A DNA stretch of 64,000 bases, taken from the NCBI GenBank assembly GCA_947044405.1, contig CAMRHE010000168.1, positions 1,088,501-1,152,500 on the forward strand, in the 5' to 3' direction. Every line of letters starts with the position of its first letter. The first letter of the stretch is position 1. Of this stretch, positions 1 to 13,000 are shown piece by piece. Origin of the DNA: Leptodactylus fallax (lineage: Eukaryota; Chordata; Amphibia; Anura; Leptodactylidae). Both the position numbers and the translations under genes were made by a program. The notes below the pieces were generated by a model. It saw only the letters and a list, made by a program, of their open reading frames with translations. It did not search any database and was not told the origin of the DNA.

Positions 1-929
1 CGTAGCCTTAAACCTGCGAGCCTCAAACATGCTCAATTTAAGTTATTCCAGTACTTTCTGATGGCTGCCCGAATCCATATCGCTTTCAACTGGAGGAAAC
101 CTTTTCTCTTGTTGACTGACGTTATTTGGAGAGTCGATACTGTTATGCTCAATGGAAAAATTAATGCTACCTACCTCTGATACCCGCCCACTTTTTGTTA
201 AGATCTGTACACCCTGAATTAACTGGTCTTGCATCCCATGACTGCCATATTGCCTAAAGCTCTGATTGCTGGATAAGATTCCCAGCATTTTTCACCCCCT
301 CCCTCTCCCCCTCCTTTTAGGTAGGATCTTCTTCCCGCCCACTTCCTATCTCCTTGCTTTATGGCACATGGTGTAAAGTAGATGATTTAGTCAGGAAAAG
401 TCGTGCCCTCAGCTTATGGTCTACAGGAAACATGGTGCACATGGTTGAGAAGAAACGGCAAGACAGAATATCTCGCCTCTCTTCTCACAGGTTGCTGAGA
501 AATTCAAAGTACCCGGGTGTATTTTCTGAATTCTACATACCAATAAAAAGTGTACTCTAAGTGCCCAACCATTTGTAGGTTGAAAATATGATTGTAAAAA
601 TCCACACTGAATAGTGAAATTGCAGATAAGCCTTTTCCATAATTTTAGCTGCCAGTGATGCTCTGACCCTAGAATGAAGTTCTAGTGATGCTGTGACATC
701 CCTGGTGTGACACTGCACTAATGAATAATGAAGCAGGATAGGTAATCTAATCTGAAATGTTATCCACAGCATGTAACTCTTTCTGTAAATTTGATTTCTT
801 ATGGCAACCAAAGAGCCTATTAGGATTTTTTTTTTTTCAAATTAAAACTAAATTAAATTATTTTAACTTAACAATATTTTTTATCATTTGCAAATCATAC
901 CCTTTTTCTACTTTGCCCTGAATGTTTAG
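1..929. other. INTS10 intron, no recognised feature
   Basis: This stretch lies upstream of the first visible INTS10 exon, so it is intronic. It is AT-rich with scattered homopolymers. A minus-strand frame of 81 codons at 43-288 is open, but I recognise no family in it. I looked for the preceding INTS10 exon, expected to encode a segment like 'ESWELLYSLEFLDK', and did not find it here. Confidence 0.5.
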
Positions 930-1012
930 AGTTCTCCAGAATTTGTTTACCGTGGAAGACTGACACTTGGTTGTGGCTTAGGATATTCCTTACAGATATG
1001 GTCATATATCAG
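930..1012 (+). CDS. INTS10: INTS10 exon (first visible)
   Basis: The exon follows a pyrimidine-rich tract ending in tttag at 925-929 and is followed by the donor GTAAAC. It starts in phase 2 (last two bases of a Glu codon) and reads [23 protein letters not shown], then VIYQ, ending in phase 0. The next exon continues with GQHKKA, as in other vertebrate INTS10 proteins. Confidence 0.9.
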
Positions 1013-4000
1013 GTAAACACTTTCGCGTCTATGTTTAAATTTATACATTAACCATAGAAAACGGAGAACATTTATTGTTAGAGAGATAATCTGTTTATCT
1101 GCCCTGGTATAAGGAGGGCATCTGTTAGAAATGCCTTCCCCAGAGCAGTAGGAGCAGAGAGCACATTTACGTTATGAAAAAAGTCTCAAGCGTGTTAATG
1201 CACATGAGACTTTTCCCATCTGTTGAGTAGAGCTACTGATTGCATTGATAGCACAGAAATACTACTGCTACCCAGCACATCAAATAAAAAAGGTCTCATC
1301 TTTACTCTCCTCCAATGATAACATGAGAATAAGGAGCTTTGTTATTAGTAAGGTGGTAATCAGGGTGGGAGAGAGACCTAGTGGAGAGTCTGAGGAGGAT
1401 GCTGTAGTGATGGAGTGGCTATTTTTCAGAGTGTGATTCAATGTATTCCTATGGAACTCAGAACGAGGCTCTCATATGAAAGAGTCGTCGGGACACAGTT
1501 GGGATTAGGATATTTATATGCTGCTGCTGTGTAATATATTTGATATAAATATCCCAATCCCAACTGTCTTCAAACAGGGATATCTCTGGAAATAATATAA
1601 TATTTGGTGTCCTTTATATGACACGAAAAGCAGTTTCTACGTTTTATAACTCTTGAAATATAACTATTTGAAGTCACCCTCCCCACCCTAATTTTCTCTG
1701 CATTTTACACATCCCCGTACTCCATACACAGTAACTCAGTGAGAGGCAGGAACAGCTCTCAATACAGAAGCAAGGGTAAAAATAAAGAAATGCAGGATTT
1801 CACAGAAAGGAGACAGTACATCTCATGTGGATCTGGCTTTAACCCTAAGGCGCACCAGGACGTACAGTACAGTTACGTCCTGGTGTGCATGAATAAACAT
1901 GGTGGCCGCTCTGACACAGTGCAGCGGCTCTTGCTGCCAGGTCTGTGCTGTTTCATACAGCAGGAACCCGGCAGCATTGCCCATGATCAGATCTGATAAC
2001 GGGCATTTAACCACTCAGATGCTATGGTCAAATGCGATCACGGCATCTGAGTGGTTACTTTCACTTTCTATTTCTATATGGCAAATCTGCCATAGACTGC
2101 AATACATAAAAGTAAATATAAACACATGAGGCATGACCAGACTATTAAAATATAAAAACATTTGTCCCATACAGTAAACGCAGTATCGGGCAAAAAAATC
2201 AAAATGGCTGATTTGGATTTTTTTCGCCAAATTACCTCCCTAAAAAAGTGGAGAAAAAAAAGTGATCAAAACATCATACATTCCCCATCATGGTATCAAT
2301 AAAAACTACATATTGTCCCGCAAAGAAAAGACATCTTACACAGCTCCGGACGCTGACATATAAAAAAGTTACAGGTGTCAGAATATGGTAATTCAAAGAA
2401 TTTTTTTTTTCTTCAAAATTTAGAATTTTTGAAAAAGTTATTAAAACATAAAAAAAAAAAACTATACAAATTTGGTATCACCGTGGTCTTACTGACCTGC
2501 AGACTAAAGCTAACATAGCATTTTTACCGCAGAGTGGAAGCCATTAAAAAAAAAAAAAAAAAAATACATAAAACGGCGGTATTGCGTTTTTTTCTCGATT
2601 CCACCTCATTCTGAATTTTTGTCACGTAAAAATCAAGCCCTCATGTGACCAGGTAAACAGAAAAATGAGAAAGTTATGGTTTTTTGGAATGTAAGGAGTA
2701 AAAAATTAAAACACAAAAATGAAAAATGTCTGCGTCTCCTAAGGGTTAAAAAGGTTTTTTCTTGTCTACTTCACTGGGGGACACAGCACCATGGGTATAG
2801 ACCTGGTCACTAGGAGACAAGACACTAGGGAAAAGAAAGCTGTTGGCTCCGCCTCCAGGCTATACCCTGCCACAGCCACTGTGCATGAATCAGTTTGAAA
2901 CCTAGTGTCATAGGAGGCAGACACGACCTGACTCAGGTCTTCTGTCTTGCATCGTTTTTATTTTTACCTTTCTTTCAGGTGCAGGGGGTAGTCAGCGTGT
3001 ACGCCACATTAGTCATACCCTCCTGCGGGCGCAGCGCTCTGCAAAAGAGCAGCCTCGCCGGTCACCCAGTCCCCACTCACCATTCGCTGCACCCCGAAAG
3101 CGGCCAGAGTACCGGTGACCCCACTCCCACGTGCGAGGTCCTACCGAGGGGGTGACCCTGCGGCGCCTGAAGATGCCAGACTGGAGAGTATGAGAAGAAT
3201 AGAAGGCAGGTGAGTATGAAAGTTACCTCAGCCCCTCTCCATCTCCCCTTCAGGCCCTCTCCATCTCCCCTTCAGGCCCTCTCCACCTCCCCTCAGCCCC
3301 TCAGTGCCAACAATAGCATGGGTCCTGTTTAGGGGGGGGGGGGCATCACAGGGTTCCCCAGAACTGGGCCTTAAGTTTTAGTAAATAAGCCCCTTTTTTC
3401 TGGGGCGTTTTTGGGCTTTCTGGTCGCTCCTACCTCCTTTCCTGGCCCCCCGGTACCTTTTCCCAGGCCTCCGCGGAACCTCCGTAGTTCGCGCCGCCGA
3501 CGGTGCCTCGTGAGTCCGAGGCCTGGCCGAGAACTAGGCCGCAACGGGCCCGTCCCTTTCCCGGGCTTTTCTGGTACCCAGACTCCGCCTAGGGCCTTCC
3601 ATTGGCCAGGGGGCTGTCCTGGCAAGCCATCCAGCCTGCCCAGTAGCTACTGAGCCTGTATTTACCAGGGGAAGAGCTTTGCTCTCCTCATATTCTCTTT
3701 TATTTATTTCTTTATTTATTTATTGGCTTATTTATATATTTATTTATTGGCTTGCTGGGACAGCAGGGATTCTTACTCTCCTCAGTTCCCTGGGAGACAT
3801 TGCTCCTGCGGAACCCTTGCTGCAGCAGTTTGTGAGCGGCCATCTTTTGCAGTCTGGTAGGCTAACCCCCTGGGTTACCCCTAATTTCCTTGGGCTCCCT
3901 CTCTCACCCTCCGGCCCCTCTGGTTGCGTCACGTTTTTATATGTGCCCCTGCTGTATCAAAAACAGCCATGCGGACAGCCCGAGCCCATGTGCTCTCTCT

Positions 4001-7000
4001 GCCTTCCACCTCAGCCAGTCAGGAACCTGCTGGCCCCTCTCCGGTTCTTCCATCCCCCGGATTGGGCGGCCTCCCTAACCTTGGCCATGGTGTCCTTACC
4101 AGACTTAACTAGTCAGTGCTGGAAACTTGGAATGGCTGCTTTCCCAGATCGCCGCTCAGTCGGCTGCTTCTAGGGATCTCCCTGGACACCCTCATAGTTC
4201 CCGTCGCAGCTCCAGGAGCCTCAAAAGGACCAGGAAGTCTTCCTACGGTTCACGGTCCGCCACCTCTTCCTCTGGGTACTCCCCAGATAGGAACTCAGCT
4301 CACGGCTCCACTCCGACAGGCAGATACCTCCCTCCCTCTGCTCGGTGTACTTAACTGGGGACGCCTCTGACTCCGACTCGGAGCTTCAGCTAGGCTCATC
4401 TATATCTGCTGCTACGCGGGAGTCATCTATGCGATAGAGACCCTACAGATCTCTGAGGACCCGGACTCATCCTCTCAAGTGGACATCTCTTTCTGCCACT
4501 GGATGTTTGATATCATCTTGAGGGCACAGTGACTTCTCCCTGGACCATCCTCTGTCTTCGACTAGGAAATCGGACATCCCTTCCCTTGACCTGTGTGTCT
4601 CCAAGTGGAAGGTGAGCTCGGGCAGTTCTGCCAGGCTATTCTGTGACACATGTCTCTAGCTCTCCCTGGCTGGCAATGATGAACATCCTAGGTAAAGGAA
4701 GTAGGTTGCTCCAGTGGTGCAATCGGTTAGCGCACGGTACTTATATATCAGTAACTAGTGAGCTCAAGCCGGCCTGTCTTGACATCTGGTCAGCGAGCCG
4801 CCCCATGTGTCCCTTCCTATCACTAAGAGCCTCCCACGGTGGATCCCATGATAGCTAGGCTCTCCAAGGCTTCTAGTCTGCCTTCAGCGGACTGTGCCTA
4901 CCTCAGTGATCCCTCGGAGTGAGATCGGATCGCTTCTGTTGTATTGTTTGCAATGCAGAACTGATACATTGCATTGTCCTAAATGCTGGTTATTGTATTG
5001 CTGCAAGAACGTGGCTTCCCTCACCAGGGTGGCCTTCGTAGTGGCTGGTTTCTCCCTGCGGCTCTCCTTCGCTGCCTCTTGGGTCATCAAGGCCTTCTTT
5101 TCCTGGGCCAAACAGCTTCAGTTAAACCTCCTTGATGCAGTTTCCCTCCAGCCGCTCGTCTCTGAGATCCTGAACGCTTCCCAATAACTAGAGATGCCTC
5201 CCAAATCTGCTAAGGCGGCCGCCAATGCAGTGATTATCCGCCTTACCGTTTGGATTCGTTGTGGAATACTGGGTCCGCCTCCAAGTAGGCGAACGCAGCC
5301 CTTCTCCCTTTCCAGGTCATCCTGGGCCAAATTTTTTGTTAAGGGCGTCGAGAAGCTTATCCCTGAGGCCACGGGGGAATAGATTCTTCCTCCCTCAGAG
5401 GCGTCCTATGTGTCAGCCGTTCTCCTGCTCCAGAAAGTTTCTTTCAAGTCCAGGCCTCCCTGGCGGTTCTGTACCAGGTCGTTCAGGTCTTCCTCTTCCT
5501 AGCCTCCTCGGCATGAAGTTTTTTCCCCTCTCTGGGGATCTCAAATGGCGGGACGTCTGGGTCCTGGGCCTGAGAGGCGGTGTCGTCCGGCTACTCCAGT
5601 TTTCACTGGAGTCTCTTTGCCTTCCCTATGTCGGACAATCCAGGCTGTCTCCAATCTCCAGCGGCAGGGAGTCAGTGTCCCCGTTTCAGAGTGTATCCTG
5701 GGTTACTATTCCTACCTGTTCTCCATTCGCCTAGAAGGACGGCTTCCTCTGTCCCATCATGGACCTGAAAGGGCTCCACAGGTTCGTCCATGCCTGCAGG
5801 CTCCGTTGTAGTCTATGCAGTCTGTGGCATCCCTGGAGATGGGCGAATTCTTCGTCCATCTACATCATTGCGCTGTGCCGTCAGCGGTTTCTTCGTTTTG
5901 CGGTGGATCCTTGACCTTTCCAGTTGTGTCTCTCCCCTTCAGGCTGGCCTCTGCCACCGGGGGTTTTTTTCCTCAGTGATGGCGTCTCTCATGGCCATCC
6001 TCTGCGTCAGAGGTGCTGCCGTGTTTGCAGACTTGGACGACCTCCTGGTGAAGCCCCTCCAGGTCAGACAATCTGACCAACTTGTGGTTCACCTTGGTTG
6101 TTCTTCGCCGTTTCTGCTGGCTCATCAATGAGGATGTCTCGTGTCCTCTAAGCACATGGAATCTGGGACATGATCCTCTGCTCGCTCCAGGGTGTGATTC
6201 TCCCTCCGGAGGCCAAGATCCTGAGTGTCCCACCTTCGGAGGTACTCTCCTTTGAATCGGCATGTGGGTCTTGCGCACGATCGCCTCAACCTTCTAGGCT
6301 GTACCTTTCATCCACTCTGTCGTTCTCTCCTCTTGAAGATTACGGCCTGCTGGGACAAATAACCGGACAGCCTCATCTGCTTGGTTCTCTTTCCACCTTG
6401 GTTCACTGAGAGATTCTTTAGTGTATCTCCTCCCCAGGAATTTCTCAAGGGAAGTCCTTCTTCCCCTCTGTTGGTAGGTGATTCCCACTGCCGCCAATTT
6501 CCCCGGCTGGGGAGTGGTCCTCGATGCTTTGATTGTTCAGGGCCTGTGGTCCAGGGCCGATTCCTCCCTCTGGTTCAACCTGCTGGATCCCAGGGCTATC
6601 TTATTTGCCCTTAGTCCTTGGACCTCTCTTCTCCAAGGACATCTGTCACAGTCCAGACTGACCTCTCCTCCATGGTCGCCTACTTGAACCCTCAGCGGGG
6701 CACCAGGAGCCGTGCGGCCTTACTAGAAGCCTCACAATTTCTTCCTTGGGCGGAGCGCCTTGTTCCAGCTCTTTCGGTGGTCAACCTTTTTTCTGGCGTG
6801 GACCACTGAGTGGCAGACTACTTGAGTCGAGAAAATATTGCTCCGGGCGAGGGTCGCTTTATCTGCAGATCTTCCATCCACTGTGCTCCCGCTGTGGCGT
6901 GACAAACGTCGACCTTTTTAGCCTCCGCCGGAACCACAAGGTCCCCGGCTAAATTGCCAGGCCTCTGGATCCTCGAACCATCACCGCTGGCGCTCTTGTA

Positions 7001-10000
7001 AGTTCGGTTTTTCACTTCCTCTTCTCCCTTGGGTCCTCCAGAATCTCAAGACCAAGGGGGTTTAAGCTATCCTGGTGGCACCAGATTGGCCCTGCCAGGT
7101 CTGGTATGTGGATCTCATGTTCCTGTTGGCGGATGCTCCTGGCCTCTTCCTCTGCTGGTCGACCTTCTGTCTCAAGGACTGCTGTTCCACCCCACCTTGA
7201 TTCAGCTGCGTTCACAGCGTGGCTGTTGAATCCGAGGTTTGAGGCGTCGTGGTTTTTTCGGAGTTTGTTATTCTAACATTCTCAAGGTCCGGAAATTCCA
7301 GATAGCTTAGATCTGCCATCAAAAGTGGAAGGCTTACGTCCACCGTTAGAAGAGTAACGATTCTCATCGGATCTTCTCCAGTCTGGTCTGGATCAAGGTC
7401 TTAGTCTTCTTTCTTTTTAAAAGACTTTCCTACAGGAGTGCCACTCTGTGCTCCTTTGGAACCCTTGGATCCGTGGGATCTTAACCTCGTCTTTAAGGTG
7501 CTTCAGGTTCTCACCTTCGAGCCTATGATATCCTTTTTTTTTTTGCCTTCTGTCCTGGTAGAATGAGTTTCTGGTGGCCATTACCTCCATCCGCAAGGGT
7601 CCCGAATTGGCTGCCCTTTTTTTCGGCAGCCTCCCTTTCTGGTCCTCCACAAGGATAAGGTTTTCCTCTGTCTGCCACAGTCTTTTTTTTCTTAGGGTGT
7701 TTTTCCTGCTTCCACATCGAGGACTTGGTCTTGCCCTCTTTCTGCTCGGTCCTCAGGCATCCATGTAGTGCTTGCTCTTCCCTGCCCGGTTGTTTCCCGG
7801 GCGATTTGCGTGTATACTGTCCCTCACGGATCCTTTCTGTTGTTCGGACGCTTTGCTCGTTCTCCCTGAGTGCCCTTGCCAGGGCCTGCCTGCTTCCAGA
7901 GCTCCCATCTTCCGATGGCTTTGGTCTGAGATTAGGGAGACCTATCGGTTTAAGGCTAAGGCTCTGCCTTTCCGTGTGACGGCTCTCTCCTCTAGAGCTG
8001 TTGGAGTTCCCGGGGCCTCCGGCATCAGGCTTTTGCTTCCCAGGTCTGTAAGTATCCCACTGGGCCTCCATCCTCTTTCTCTAAGTTTCACCAGATCCAT
8101 TCTGTGGCCTCTGCTGATGCCAATTTGTGTTGTAAGTTTCTGGAAGCGGTTGAGTATTACAGGTTTGCATGGCCGTGTTATTCCCACCCTCTGGGACTGC
8201 TTTAGGACATCCCATGGTGCTGTGTCCCCCAGTGAAGTAGACGAGATAGTGGGATTTTTGTGTACTCACCGTAAAATCCTTTTCTCGTTGTATTCACTGG
8301 GGGACACAGATCCCTCCCTTGTTGTGTTGTTTTTTTTTTTTTGTTTTTTTTTTTTCAGTGTTCCTGCCCGAACTGTGTTGGTTCCTTTTCGGGTTCAGGC
8401 ATTGTTGGTGGTTGTTGGTTCCATGTTCCTTTGTGTCTCTCTCTCCTACTGCTACGGTACAAACTGATTCATGCACAGTGGCTGTGGCAGGGTATAGCCT
8501 GGAGGCGGAGCCAACAGCTTTCTTTTCCCTAGTGTCTTGTCTCCTAGTGACCAGGTCTATACCCATGGTGCTGTGTCCCCCAGTGAATACGAGAAAAGGA
8601 TTTTACGGTGAGTACACAAAAATCCCACTATTTATATACTCTTATTTGAATTTTTGGAGTGTGGGGTGTTCATTTGATATACACTTTTCTTCCTACAGGG
8701 ACAACACAAGAAAGCAATCAACAGTCTTCATCTCATGGCAGCCTTGCAAGGGCCACATTCACCATCGCAACAGATGTTGAATCAAGGAAACTTAGAGCAG
8801 CACAGAGCTCTTATCCAACTAGCAGCCTGCCACTTTGCCGTTGGGGAGTATAAGGTTGGACAGTGGAAAAAAAAAAGAATTTTTATGATGTATGTAGTAA
8901 TAACTGAAAAGGTATAGATGCAGCTTAAAGTGTAAGGAGAGAAAAAGAAAAGATGCCTGGTGGAGATGCTGATGAATTTAGTAGCCAGACTACTGACTCT
9001 CTTTTTAGACATTCTTATGTGTATGAATAAACAAATAAGGTAGCCATCAGGGCTAAAGAGCAGACAGCATTGTAGAAATATCTGGACTCTACCTTAAATA
9101 TCTGTTGGTCATTTTGTGTCTTATGTAACTTCATACTGCAGTTGACTCTATGTTGTAATGTTCGTTTTATAGCAGTAGAATCACAGAGGATTATCAGCAT
9201 TTTCTGTCATATGTGGTCATGACTTATTTCTCTTTCTCTTTCTTTAGCTAACATGTGAAAAGGTTCTGGAGCTTATGAATTTTATTGTACCCCCGCCACA
9301 AGAAATTTCCAAGACCAAGGATGAGCAGTCCAAAGTAAAGCCTAAATTTAGGAAAGGTATTTTTTGCATAATTTTACCAGCAGAAATAACACACAAACTA
9401 TAAAATATTACACAAAGCTCTGGTCACGGTGGTGTTTGTCTAATTCAACAATGAAAGATCTCATTGGAGCAAGTGGGAGTCTCTGATCTCTTATAGTCCT
9501 ATATCAAAAAATTAAATAAAAGCTCATAAAAAGTTTTCTGAGCATTGACTGTTTGAATGAAAACCACCTTTTAAGATGGAAAGGTTATTATTCATAACCC
9601 AATTTGTATATTTGGTGTAGAAATCCTGGTTTCCTCCCTACTTCTGAGACTGTGTTCACACGGAGTTTTTTGGCAGCGGATTTTGACGCAGAATCCGCCT
9701 GAAAAAACACCTCCCATTCATTTCAGTGGGAGTCAGTAGCGTTTTTTTTTCCTCTAGCAAGTGTCCGTTACTTTTTTAACATTGAAGTCTATGGGTAACG
9801 GACATATAACGGACAGTAACTGAAAGCCATCAGTTACTGTCCGTTATTTTATGTCCGTTTACTTTCCCTGCACATGCTCAGAAAGGAGAAACAAACAAAA
9901 AAAAAAACAAAAAACTAGCAGTGTTAGAGGACATTTCGTGTCCTCAGGCACATGCGGTTTTACATACCGCTAGAAAGCCGACAGCGCGCTGAATTCAGCG

Positions 10001-13000
10001 CACTGCCGGCTTTCCCGGTATGTGCCCCGGGGCTGGAGATATCGGCGGTGTAATGTTTTACTGTTAGAAGGGCGCTGCGAGGAACAGGGAGTTCCTGACA
10101 CTTCTCTTTGTTCAGAGACTTGTACTGAGGGGGTGTTCCTCACAGCTTGAGCGTCATCGCTGGGCTGTGAGGAACGCCCCCTCTCTGTACTGGTCTATAG
10201 CCGGGTACTGTCAGAGGAATGCCCTCCCTGATAGTTCTGTTAATTCATAGCGCTGTATGAGGGGGCGTTCCTCACAGCTGAGCGTCATCACTGGCCTGTA
10301 AGGAATGCCCCCTCTCTCTGTACTGGTCTATAGCCCTGTACTGTCAGAGGGGCGTTCCTTACTGCCCGGCGATGACGCTGGGAGGAACGCCCCCTCAGTA
10401 CAGCGCTATGGACCAACGAGAAGTGGCAGGGAGGGAGTTCCTCGCAGCGCCCTTCAAACAGTAAGTAAAGTAAAACATGTAACTTACACTGCCGATATCT
10501 CCAGCCCCGGGGCACATACCAGGAAAGCCGGCAGTGCGCTGAATTCAGCGCGCTGTCGGCTTTCTAGCGGTATGTGACATTAAAAAACGGACACTACATG
10601 ATGCTCATCAGTTAGGGTCCGTTATGATAGGTGTCCGTTTATTTTTTTTTAACGGACACCTTCATAGCGGACTCCAACGGTAGTGTGAACCCTGCTTTAC
10701 ATTGCTAATATACTGTAGTGTTTATATGAAAGGATGGACATTAGTCCAAATATTGAGCTTTACTTGTTCAGTTTATTTACAAAGTACACATTCCACAAGA
10801 AGGAACGTGGTTCCAACCACAAATAAATAATACAAGATATCGTAGAAACGTAGTTATTCAAGTATGTCGTTTCAGGCTGAAAAAGACCTTCCTCAGACAA
10901 TAGGATATGTTAGCGAGGTGACTGCCGCATAAATGGAAAAAATGGTGTAGGGCCCAGGAGAAATGGTCCTGGTAAGGAATCCAAGCAGATGACGGAGGTG
11001 GTGCCTATTGTAGAATGGAATGTGTACGTCTCATTGAATGTGTACTTTGTAAATAAAAATCTATACTGCACCTAGCAGACTGTGATACCAAAGTCTAACT
11101 TTTTTGAGATTGCACAGCATACAGTATATAAAAACACAGCTTAACCACTTCCGTACCCACCATAGACTATATACGTCCAGAAAAAATTCAGCAACTGCAC
11201 AAAATCGTGCAGCTGCTGAAACTAGGAGCCTGCTGTAACTTCAGCCGGAGCTCCCATAGAGGGGGCAGGGAAGGTTTATTACCTCCCCTGCCATCCCGAT
11301 CGCCGTGTATACAGCGCTCAATGTGCGCTGTATACAGCGCTATGGGCGCCGCCATCTTGCGGCTCCCCTCCGACCCGGCGGTCACGTGATCCGCCGGGAT
11401 CAGCGTCTGTAAGAACTGCTGGGTCCTACAGGACCCAGATCAGCTCTATAGTTATGTGACAGCAACGTGCAGGAGACTGAATTCCTCCTGCAACTGGGGC
11501 TAAATGTAGCAGCCCCAGTTACAGGGAAATCAGCCTCCCGAAAAAAAAAAAAAAAAGTCATCAGATATCCCCAAAGGTCTATTATAACCTTATGGGGACA
11601 CAATGTAAAAAAAAAAAAAAGTATAGAAAAGTAAAAAAAAAAAAAAGTAAATAAAATAATTAAAAAAATAAATAAAATAATACGCCAATAAAACGCCCTT
11701 ATTACAGGTTATAGCCCCACCCCCGACGACACCATAAAAAATAAAAATTACCGTAACGGAGAGGAAAAACTATTTTATAAAGTTTTTTAGTAGCATTTTG
11801 TGGTGTTAAATAAAAAAATATAAAAAATTAAAAGTGAAAAACTGACACGTTTTCCCTCCTCTTTTGTTTATATTTTCCTGGATATAAAAAAAATTAACAC
11901 ACATGCAGAAATAAAAACAACATAAAAATGCAGCCCTATGTGTCGCCGAAAAAAGACACAGAAATTAGTTGAATAACGCAAATGATAAAAATGTTATAGC
12001 CCTCCAAATCCGCACATACAAAAAACTTGAACATGTGCCTTGTATGGAAGTGGTTAATATTTCATATATACAGCCACCTTCATGCACCTTTATACAATCA
12101 CCTTCATGCAACTTTGCAGCAAACAGATTACAAGCAAAAATAGCACAAAAATTCAAATTTGCCACTAAAGTGCATGCTCAAGCAATCCCTTTCTGCAAAC
12201 AAAATGTACTTTCCAAAAAACTGCAATATGTGAGGAATTCATACATACCACACATATATTTATAGGTGCAGGTGTTAAAGAAACGCCAAAATCTCAGAAA
12301 TGCGCCAACCAATTTTGTGCATGCAAATTAAATAGGAGTTTACATAAAAATATAATTTTCTATCCCTATATAAAAATTGTAGCAATTTATACATTTATCT
12401 CTAGTAATAATCGTTATTGCTATTATTTTAGCGTGTAATGGATATCGCTAGAGAGGCATATTTTACTCTAGAAAGATCAGGTATGGACAGGGTGAAATGT
12501 AAACTTTATTGATGACTTTGTGCATGTGTTGTGTAAGTGTTTGGTGCAACTCTTTTTTTGGTGCTGTGACCTGGACAATGGTAAACATCTGCGTCTCAGC
12601 GCCAATAAATTTCCTGGTTATGTTCAGAAGGGTATTATATAAGAATACCCCTCTAATAAGGCTTAGAGGGGTATTACATTATCTCTCTATGTGACAATCA
12701 GAGATCAAAAATACAGTATGCTCTCTGATTAATAGGAGAGAGGATAACATGGACAGAAGTCCCTGCTACCCCCCCTGGGGTCACATACAGGTTATGCACT
12801 GATGATGATGATGATTTCTCATCTCTGTGCAGTCTTCAGGGCTGCTCCTCTCCACTCCTTCTTCCTACCGCTGTTCTTAAGATGCTACCTGAGGTGGGTG
12901 CACTTTGGAGACCTATATCTCAGGATTGGTTAGGGCTATGAAGAGAATCTCATCTTGAAAATGATACCAAGATCTTCATGATAGCCCTTACAGATTTGGA

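Larger units (their letters stand above)
2761..8631 (+). mobile_element. Full-length DIRS-like retrotransposon (copy 1)
   Basis: The inverted terminal repeats are 2772-2897 and 8460-8585, about 126 bp and nearly perfect. Just inside the right end, 8211-8245 is the reverse complement of the left end (2761-2795, one mismatch), and 8246-8309 is the reverse complement of the right end (8571-8631, one 3-base indel). Together these form the internal complementary region that defines DIRS elements. Between them, degenerate frames give a serine/arginine-rich gag, a reverse transcriptase, an RNase H with 'VADYLSREN', and a tyrosine recombinase. DIRS elements integrate by a tyrosine recombinase without target duplication, and none is seen here. 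The copy is in the sense direction of INTS10 and ends 67 bp before its next exon. Confidence 0.85.

Noticed and set aside
3679..4173. A 164-codon open frame with a hydrophobic start that looks like a signal peptide
   Set aside because: The start is translated from a TTTA microsatellite in the DIRS leader, and the homologous frame in copy 2 starts differently.
4708..4771. A functional tRNA-Ile gene
   Set aside because: The 3' half of the acceptor stem and a proper T arm are missing, and it is embedded in a dead retrotransposon.
7772..8467. A 231-codon open frame as a host gene
   Set aside because: It lies across the end of the DIRS recombinase, the internal complementary region and a poly-T stretch, so its length is accidental.
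2761..8631. LTR retrotransposon or endogenous retrovirus
   Set aside because: The terminal repeats are inverted rather than direct, there is an internal complementary region, and a tyrosine recombinase takes the place of a DDE integrase.
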